In this document: positions 19,049 to 26,564 of the stretch, piece after piece
Numbering within the stretch: the first letter of the stretch is position 1
Layout: each line of letters starts with the position of its first letter
Assembly (NCBI GenBank): GCA_010014835.2
Contig: JAAAKB020291543.1
Span: 1 to 26,564, forward strand
Length of the DNA stretch: 26,564 nt
Source: Apostichopus leukothele
Taxonomy: Eukaryota; Echinodermata; Holothuroidea; Aspidochirotida; Stichopodidae
Direction: 5' to 3'
Notes under the pieces: generated by a model
What the model was told of the DNA's origin: nothing
What the model saw: only the letters and a program-made list of their open reading frames with translations
The model's database searches: none
Made by a program: the position numbers and the translations under genes

Positions 19049-20285
19049 CTGTAAAAAAACAAGAAAAAAAAGGGAGTTTGATACATGTCAGAAAAGGGGA
19101 AAGGAGACTTTAACTAGCTCATGATTCATGCATAATAGACAATCAAGGTAATGACAGATAGCACAACTCAATACAGACATTTCAGCTTCCTGTCATATTT
19201 ATTGTTTCACTAGCACACCATTTTATACAGTACTCACAGTACTCAAATGACAACTGTGTACTTATCGCTCAGTAATTTTCGTCTCTTGTCTTTACAGGAG
19301 AAGTGGAATTCTGTTCTGTATTGTTGCAGAAGCACGAGCCATAAAAACTTGATATTAAGTGACCACATCAAAATTGACATTGTTCATAAAATGGCCACTG
19401 TATAAAACATATTTTACACAAGAGTCGGTGACCTCTATTTCATCTCTATTTAAATTTCATACTGTAACTGCCCTGTTAGTTGAATGACATATGTTTTGAC
19501 ATTAAATCCACTGTGTCATTAATATCACCTGGATTTCCCCTTGGTGAAACTTGACGCCATGTGCTCCACCCTTCTTGTATGTGGTCAGTATATATGTCAT
19601 ATCATAATAGAATTATAATATTACCAGCATATTAAACACCACTGCACAGATTTACACAATGTACTGTGCAGTGGATGACAATGAATTCTGATGCATAGCT
19701 GCACAACTCTGTGTGGGTATTGTTATTATACTATTGCAACGGGTGAAAATGCAGAGTTGAATTCGTCAGGACTTAAAATTGATGAGTCAATCCTATCAAT
19801 GACTATTGACTTGACGAGACATTGTGTTTTTGTGAGTTTACTGTAATAAGGGCAACTTGCATTTAGTATGTAATTGGCATGCAGCACACAGTGTGTAATT
19901 CATGGGGTAGTACAGATTACAGTACATAACACTGTAGATGTACTGCACAGTGTAAAAACATATTTTGCCATTCAAATTGCCTGAAATTTGTGGGTGACAA
20001 CTGTGAACAGACCACCAACGAATGACAACACATGTTTTTGCTGTATTTATATTTATAAAGAACTTTAACTAAAAAGAAATTAAAGAACTTAATAGATTGA
20101 TTTGATCCACAAAAGTCTAAAATCAAAGTCGAAGTGGGAAAATTGTAACTGTGTAGACTGTTTCAATTGTTTGCTTCCTTGTACATTAACTGCATGTTTT
20201 AGCTTCAAAATACTGTAGCTAACTACTGTATATCATACCTTGTAATACAAGGACTTCCAAAGTTAAATGTAACTCTAGGCTGTAC
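19049..20285. other. Intron-like stretch upstream of the first visible ADAM10 exon
   Basis: AT-rich with no recognisable exon. A perfect 11-bp inverted repeat (CCACTGCACAG at 19639-19649 and CTGTGCAGTGG at 19674-19684, 24-base loop) is the only clear structure. A donor-like TCCAG|GTGATA (about 19529 on the minus strand) was checked and its upstream reading does not resemble the ADAM10 prodomain. Confidence 0.5.
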
Positions 20286-21083
20286 ATGATGTTCAGTATG
20301 TTGTATCTCTTATGTACAATACTGAATGTTGTATACATAATATGTACAATACTGAATGTTGTATAAATATATGTGCAATACTATATGTTGTATACATACT
20401 GTACATGTACAATTTACTATATGTTGTATGTATACATGTACAATACTATATGTTGTACACATACATGTAATATTGTATGTTGTACACATACATGTACAAT
20501 ACTGTACTGTATGTTGTATACATACATGTACAATACATATGTTGTATACATACATGTACAATACTGAATGTTGTATACATACATGTACACTACTATATGT
20601 TGTATGTATACATGTACAGTACAATACTATATGTTGTATACATACAATACTATATGTTGTACACATACATGTACAATGGTGTATTTATACTGTATGTTGT
20701 TCACATACATGTACAATAATGTATGTTGTACACAACCATGTACAATACTATATGTTGTATACATACATGTATAATACTGAATGTTGTATACATACATGTA
20801 CAATACTATATGTTGTATACATACATGTACAATACTATATGTTGTATACATACATGTACAATACTATATGTTGCATAAAGTATACATGTACAATTACAAT
20901 ACTGTGTGTTGTATACATACATGTACAACTACTGTATATATTGTATACATACATGTACAATACTATATGTTGTATACATTTTTGTACAATAGTGTATGTT
21001 GTACACATGTACAATACTATATGTTGTACATGTACAATACTGTATGTTCTATACATACATGTCCAATACTGTGTGTTGTAACA
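20286..21083. repeat. 29-bp tandem array, about 27 copies
   Basis: The unit starts TGTTGTATACATACATGTAC and ends AATACTATA, with clear 29-base spacing (20782, 20811, 20840). It holds GTATAC and TACATGTA palindromes, and some copies form a 7-bp hairpin TTGTACA...TGTACAA. No stop occurs in any of the three plus-strand frames of the unit, and the length is not a multiple of three, so the array makes a 241-codon open frame that cycles through all frames. Its Cys/Tyr/Ile/His/Val composition and this simple origin argue against a real protein. Confidence 0.95.
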
Positions 21084-21417
21084 TTATTTCCAGCAGTTTC
21101 TGTTCCAGTCACTGTGACTTTATGGCATAATATAGACCATACATTTCCAATCAAAAATACTGTATACTCAACAAAGAGCCAACAACAAGAAGAGTCAAGA
21201 AGAGAAAGTGAAAGGAAATATAAACCCCTTTTTGTTGCTAAATGTGATAATAATCTGTGTAACTGTGGGTGAAAAATCAGTACTGAACTGTAATGCACAG
21301 CATATACGTACCGTATATACTTTACACTATGAGAATCTATTGTTAATCTACTGTCATCTGGAAAACACATTATGCGATTAATTCTTCCGGACATTCACAG
21401 AAGAGAAGATCTAATTA

Positions 21418-21449
21418 CTATTATTATTATTATTATTATTATTATTACT
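21418..21449. repeat. (ATT)n microsatellite
   Basis: About ten uninterrupted ATT units, followed by partly repeated AT-rich sequence (ATGATAATTAAT units at 21540-21595). Confidence 0.9.
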
Positions 21450-21599
21450 TATCTGTAGGAGTAGATTGAGTTACAGAGCTAGCTAATGTGTTTTCTTACA
21501 TCCCGGATCCATAATTAATGTACAGTTATAACAGATGGAATGATAATTAATTAACAGTAATGATAGATATAATGATAATTAATGTACAGTAATTATAAA

Positions 21600-23900
21600 C
21601 GGTACGGTGCTATTAGACTTGGTGAAACTCTCTTCTCATTTTGGCATTCTGTCAATTGTCAGCTATGGTATGTGCCATCGTTGCCAATGTATTTTTTCCC
21701 TTAGCGTGGTTAAAAGGGAAACTTCCGCTTGGTCAAGGTCAGGCAAAGGTCAATGCTGCCCTCGCCCAATGTTGTTTAGGTGTTTAGGGTGTGACCTTTT
21801 ATACCCGCCTCCTTGCATTGCATACTTAAAGATTGTAAGTTGAGCAATATTATTATTAAGGATGTAATTGTTGTTAATCTTACTTTATATTTTGTGTTTC
21901 ATTTTACCAAATGTTATTTGTTATGCTTTTTCCTTTTGTGCATTATTTATAAAGAGAAATCTTATTCTGTATTATGTTATTATTGATTTGTGCAAATTCA
22001 TGTGCTTTGTTTCACCAATGTTTGTATATTAAAGTTTTGATATTTTTACTTTATAGTTTCGTCGTGGTCCTGTTGAAACATGTGTGCAAAATAAAGGGGT
22101 TAAATCCTCCGACCACCTTGTTCAGCAATCATTGAGCGTCGTCTCAGTGACAGTACATTTGTTGGCTGTTGACTTCCACTGTACTGGATGCATGTACAGG
22201 TATCCAAAGAATGTAGACTTCAAGTGTTATTCTGGATCCTAACTTTGTCTAAACACAGATAGTACTGTGTCTTTAAAATTCTAAAACACCGGCAATTACT
22301 GTTAATACAGCACTACTGTAAATAAGGAAAGGCTAATTTTTACGTCACTTCGTTTGGTTAAGATTTAATCACGCAACAGTTCTCGGTAAATATCCCACAG
22401 AAAACGCCCAAAAAGCTAATATATCTGTGGTCAAAGTCCATTTTAAAAGAAGACATAAGCCGTTGAATATATACTGTACAGCATTACTGTGCTGTACTGT
22501 ACTTGCTATGTTACTGGACACAACTACTGTATACTGTAGCAAGGCTGAATCTGTATGCATACAATGTACAGGTGTACAACACGTTTGACAAGTACAGCAC
22601 AGCCACCTATACCTACTGTACTAGAGTCAAAAAGTGATTTCTTAAATTTTCTGTTCTTGACTGTACCTTCTCATGTAGCTGATGAGTTTTTCCTATTGCA
22701 ACAGGACTTAATGTTTTCTCTTAATCAAAAATTTATGTAGCAAGGTTTGAAAATTCAGCCTAGACTGGCTTAAATGCCAGTGAATTCTGCCATTTGCAAG
22801 TGGTTAAAGGGGCTTGCACTTTTTCCGCTGTGGTTGCCATTAATAATATAAACACATGATGAGTAGGGTAACAATCCTCAGTCAAAAAGCCCAGGATAAT
22901 CACAGCTAACAATTAAGCCCTATATTAATTACTGTTTATCATTCTGTAATTATTATCTGATGCGCTGTAAATTCAGGAAAAAATGACAGCGGCCACTTGA
23001 CTTTAGCCAGTGAAATTTTCAGCAAGTGGCTAAAATTGTGGGATTCTAGTCAGAAATAATAATGTAAATTTGATGCTACTTTGCTGCTAATTTATGTACA
23101 GCAATACTCATCCATGGAGTTTACTACTTAAAACAAGTTACTGTACAGTAGCTACTGTAGGTCATGATTTTTTCTATTTATTTTTTTCCCAATCTACAGA
23201 GTATCTACCAAGAATTACTCCAAATATGAAGCAATTGACAACAGTAAGGGACCCTCCAGGTTTTTTTCACTAAATGCACAGTACTGTTCAAAGGTGTAAT
23301 AATCGACTGGTACTTGACGAAAACCCTCAACTTTTCGTCACTCACACACTTTTCATACAGCAGTGTATTATAAAACAACAGTCAAAGCAAACTGGAAAAT
23401 ATCCAAATTTCTTTCAGGAACTTCTCAGAGCCACTATTTGAAATGTAAGAAGAGCGGGTTGTTAGCTAATGGCTCACCGGGTGGAGTACTCGTTCTTCGT
23501 AAGCATGGTCTATCCATAGCTTAATGTACATTGACTGAACATCAAAACAAACTACTGTGTGAACAATAAAATGCAAAGGTCTCCAATGTATAATGACTTA
23601 CTTCCTAATACTGTTGACCTTACTGAACATGACAATGAACTAGACGCTCTCAGGATGTGATCATTGCCAAATATTCATTAAAACTGATTATTAAAGCTCA
23701 TTCAATCCGTTGTTTACATACAGTGTTTCACTCACATTCAATAACAGAAGCATGCGGTTAACATTATTATTAAATGAGATTGGTTTGTTTTTATCAGTTA
23801 TTCATAAATCTATGCTAACTTAAATTCTACTTCTACAAAACAATGAGACTATATATGCAATACTACACTACTGTTTACTGTACTTCATTTGGCACTATAC
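21600..23900. other. AT-rich region without a recognised gene
   Basis: No ADAM10 exon or other gene is identifiable. 21720-22120 has promoter-like and poly(A)-like strings (TTTTATACCCGCC near 21797, ATTAAA near 22029, AATAAA near 22090) on the plus strand, but no boundaries that define an element. 22430-23170 is rich in TACTGTA/TACAGTA, including the palindrome TACTGTACAGTA near 23140. At about 23463-23510 TGGCTCACCGGGTGGAGTAC resembles a tRNA A-box, a possible SINE remnant. Confidence 0.4.
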
Positions 23901-23906
23901 ACACTT

Positions 23907-24032
23907 TTAATACAATGATAATACAATATAATGATAATATAATTCAATTATATTACAATATAATGATTATACAATACAATGATACAATACAATGATAATA
24001 CAATACAATGATACAATACAATGATACTACAA
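23907..24032. repeat. Irregular ACAATGATA tandem repeat
   Basis: Units of ATACAATACAATGATA and ACAATGATAAT alternate over about 125 bases. The 60-codon open frame on the other strand (23948-24130) is a by-product. Confidence 0.8.
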
Positions 24033-25881
24033 AGATAACATACATAATGTACTGTACACTGTGCTTCATTTACCACTGTACACACAATATGTTGATATCC
24101 TACATACTGTAGTACACCCAATGTTTTCATATCCTACACTACACTGATAGTATACACTTAGTAAATGAGTTTATGAATGTTCAGAAATTTGCAAATCTCT
24201 ACCACTTTTACTCCTTAAAATTTCATTAACTATTGCAAATCTGTAGATTAAGAGTAGGATGGCAATTCTCTAATCCATTTTAGAGTCTTATATGGTTTTA
24301 AGGTACTTAGCTTAAATCTTGCAATGTACACATCGGTTTAGAGATTGTAGTATTTGCTATATTGCTAAATTTGTTAAAATTCCTTTAGGCTAAAATGAAG
24401 ATCTGGGGGTCAAACCATTACCCCCTCCTAAGAATGAGTACATACAGAAAAGTATTTACCAGTTTCAATATCCATCCTAATTCCTCCCAATTCCAATACA
24501 AGTTAACAGCATTTGGCTGTTTTCAATTTTGATTATCTCAGTTCTTATCTCTCGTCACATGTTTATCATTTCCAGAACTTCAAATACTGTCTGCTATACA
24601 TCATAATTGTCAATTTAATGAGGGAAATGCGATAAAAATCAATATTTTTTTGGCAGGCACTACAATAAAAACAAAGCTGTATAATGTTGTCTATAATGGA
24701 TACTACATGAAACACAACTAAGTGACTATGTACAGTTGTTGAAATGACATACAGTAGTGTACTATAGTTGAAATGACATCCTGTGCAGTGGTTTGTGTCA
24801 AATTAAACGACATTACGCCTTGAGGCATACAGTACATCAAAGATACACCCATTACCAATACTACATGTAAACTGAGGGGACATGCAATGATGTTGAATAT
24901 TACATGGCTTTCAACTACAGTACAAACTTTCAACTTAATGTAAAAGTACTGTACTGTGTGATGGAAAATACACTGCAGTTATAGTACTTAATGTGTCATA
25001 AGAGGAGGCCATCGTCAGGAAATGTGCTGTATCTATGCAACAGTGAAACATTTAAATGGAGGAATTTATTTCTCATAGCGGGGAAAATTGCCCATTTAAG
25101 GGAGCAAGCCATGGTACATCGCTCTGCGGTACAAAAAAGGACCTGCTTTACAATAAGTAATTGATAAATGCTGTGAGGTAAACAGAGAGCGCTTGTTTGG
25201 TTCCTTTAGTTCCTGGTGCATTTCAAGCCTGATTAACTCTTAAGTTCAATATTTGTACAGTCCATCCCCCTATGTGCCAAGCTGCACAGGTATACAGTGT
25301 ACCATGACAGTGATGAGTAATAATGGTATAGGGGGCAACACCCTTTTGGGAACAGGATGTGGCCAGTCAAAAACCAAAATTTACAAAATACTTTGTCTGT
25401 TTTGTTCAAACCTAATTGTTCTGCTTATAAGGATGTACGGTGTCTCCTCCAGTTTCTTATTTCCCTATTTATACAACTCGCAGTCACATTAGAATATATA
25501 CCCACTCAACAACCATAAAGTTCATGTGCTACGAAATGCAAATATGATGTAATATTAAACAATCCAGTTGCCAATACCTCCTTTGCTAACTTTACTGGCA
25601 CTAAAAGCATTCAAAATAAAATTTATTTTCAACAAAGTTGCCTGTTATATAATATACCAAAATTTGGTAAGCTATGACTACTTCAATGGATTTTATATTC
25701 CATAAGTATCTAAATATGCTTTCCCCTCTTAATATATTAAATGAGCAACCGATTTTTCAAAGCAAGTATCCCTGTACCCTCTGGAAAGACGCACACATGA
25801 AGTCTTGCTACAACATGTTCTAAAAGTACTAAGCAGGGACAAAGTGCAGTATACAGTAGTTATTTGAAGGAAATCTTTAAA
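24033..25881. other. AT-rich stretch, nothing recognised
   Basis: No gene or known repeat is seen. Scattered TACTGTA/CAGTACA strings continue. The plus-strand open frame 25253-25492 starts in ordinary sequence and shows no familiar motif. Confidence 0.4.
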
Positions 25882-26022
25882 CTTTACATAACCTTTATAT
25901 AACCTAGTTATAACCTGTACATAACTTTATAACCTTTATATAACCTAGTTATAACCTAAATAACTTTATAACCTTTATAGTTATAACTTCATAACTTTCT
26001 AACCTTTTATAACCTTTATACC
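25882..26022. repeat. TATAACC-type degenerate tandem repeat
   Basis: ATAACCTTTATATAACC and TAGTTATAACCT recur in two blocks about 40 bases apart, then decay into TATAACTTCATAACTTTCTA. TAACC resembles part of a telomere unit, but the spacing is irregular and AT-rich, so this is a local minisatellite. 26023-26564 holds nothing recognised. Confidence 0.8.
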
Positions 26023-26564
26023 TAATGCATCCTCTCAGTGCTACACACAGGTCTCTAAATGCACTAAACTGGAATTTGGTGCATTAGAGGGGGTGCCATA
26101 GGATACAAAGATAACATGAGGTACTGTAAGACTGCACAACTTGGGGTAAACTTTAAAAAGTAATTGTGTTTGAGTATGTGAATACATGGTACATTTGTGT
26201 GTAAATGATAACACAAAAATATGTCACACACTCCTAAATCTTACAGCCGATGGATTCAACTTAGTTTGTGTAGTTTGTCTGAACATGGGATGCACGGCAC
26301 ACTTGCATCTGAGATGCATGACTTTGTACCAAATGTTGCAAAATTTGTAATAAATAGATCTTTACATTTGAATTACAATTACCCATCCATATCGCATCAC
26401 ATTTTACAGATACATTATTCACTGCATACTAAAATGATCAAATGGGTCAAACTAAATGATACTAATGAAGGAATCATTGTCATTGTTTTTTTTAATGCTT
26501 GTACTGTGCATCCCATTAATAAGCATAAAAATGTCAAAGGTCATGATCAGTGGACATCAAAAAT

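Noticed and set aside
19639-19684. Perfect 11-bp inverted repeat as a microRNA precursor
   Set aside because: The stem does not extend beyond 11 pairs and the loop is 24 bases; pre-miRNA stems are about twice as long.
20356-21081. 241-codon plus-strand open frame
   Set aside because: It is made entirely by the 29-bp tandem array, whose unit has no stop in any frame. Low-complexity composition and no splice or start context support a gene.
21650-22135. Solo-LTR-like stretch (TATA-like and poly(A)-like strings, TGTCAGC near its left end)
   Set aside because: No matching TG...CA ends with a convincing target-site duplication could be seen, and no internal viral-type coding is present. A genome search for copies sharing both edges would settle it.
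25882-26022. Interstitial telomere repeat (TAACC)
   Set aside because: The units are TATAACC-like with irregular spacing and no TTAGGG/CCCTAA run.

Overview
This window comes from an animal genome. It is AT-rich and full of introns, with many tandem repeats and a piece of a CR1-like LINE. I see no bacterial or viral gene layout. It contains one gene that can be recognised with confidence: the disintegrin-metalloprotease ADAM10 (Kuzbanian/SUP-17 orthologue), on the minus strand, in twelve coding exons between 19048 and 7305. Intron lengths (about 0.3-1.5 kb), the LINE type and the absence of vertebrate SINEs suggest an invertebrate. An echinoderm or other invertebrate deuterostome is my guess, not something the sequence proves.

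Layout, left to right. 1-2230: no gene recognised; a GC-rich hairpin-like island lies near 370-425. 2232-3545: decayed 3' part of a CR1-like reverse transcriptase LINE, minus strand. 3546-7304: 3' flank and probable 3' UTR of ADAM10, with a G-rich stretch, a perfect 12-bp hairpin, a 56-bp tandem array and a 169-bp foldback element. 7305-19048: the ADAM10 exons. Their introns carry tandem arrays of 32 bp (8228-8567), 42 bp (12964-13215) and 18 bp (18048-18635), plus smaller repeats. 19049-26564: no confident exon. It is probably the long intron upstream of the first visible exon, and holds a 29-bp array (20286-21083) and other simple repeats. The signal peptide and first part of the prodomain were not found and probably lie beyond the right edge.

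The ADAM10 exons join in frame at every junction. They give about 699 residues, in order: end of the prodomain with a cysteine-switch Cys, RRRR furin site, catalytic domain with HExxHxxGxxH, disintegrin/cysteine-rich domains, stalk, one transmembrane helix and a short basic tail. One 80-base exon (10263-10342) is not covered by any open frame long enough to stand out. I found it by following the conserved cysteine spacing. Most long open frames elsewhere are by-products of tandem repeats whose units lack stops. I found no convincing new biological system. The best leads are a tandem splice acceptor that can create a stop at an ADAM10 exon junction, an open intron next to the zinc-site exon, a divergent ADAM10 tail, and the foldback element.
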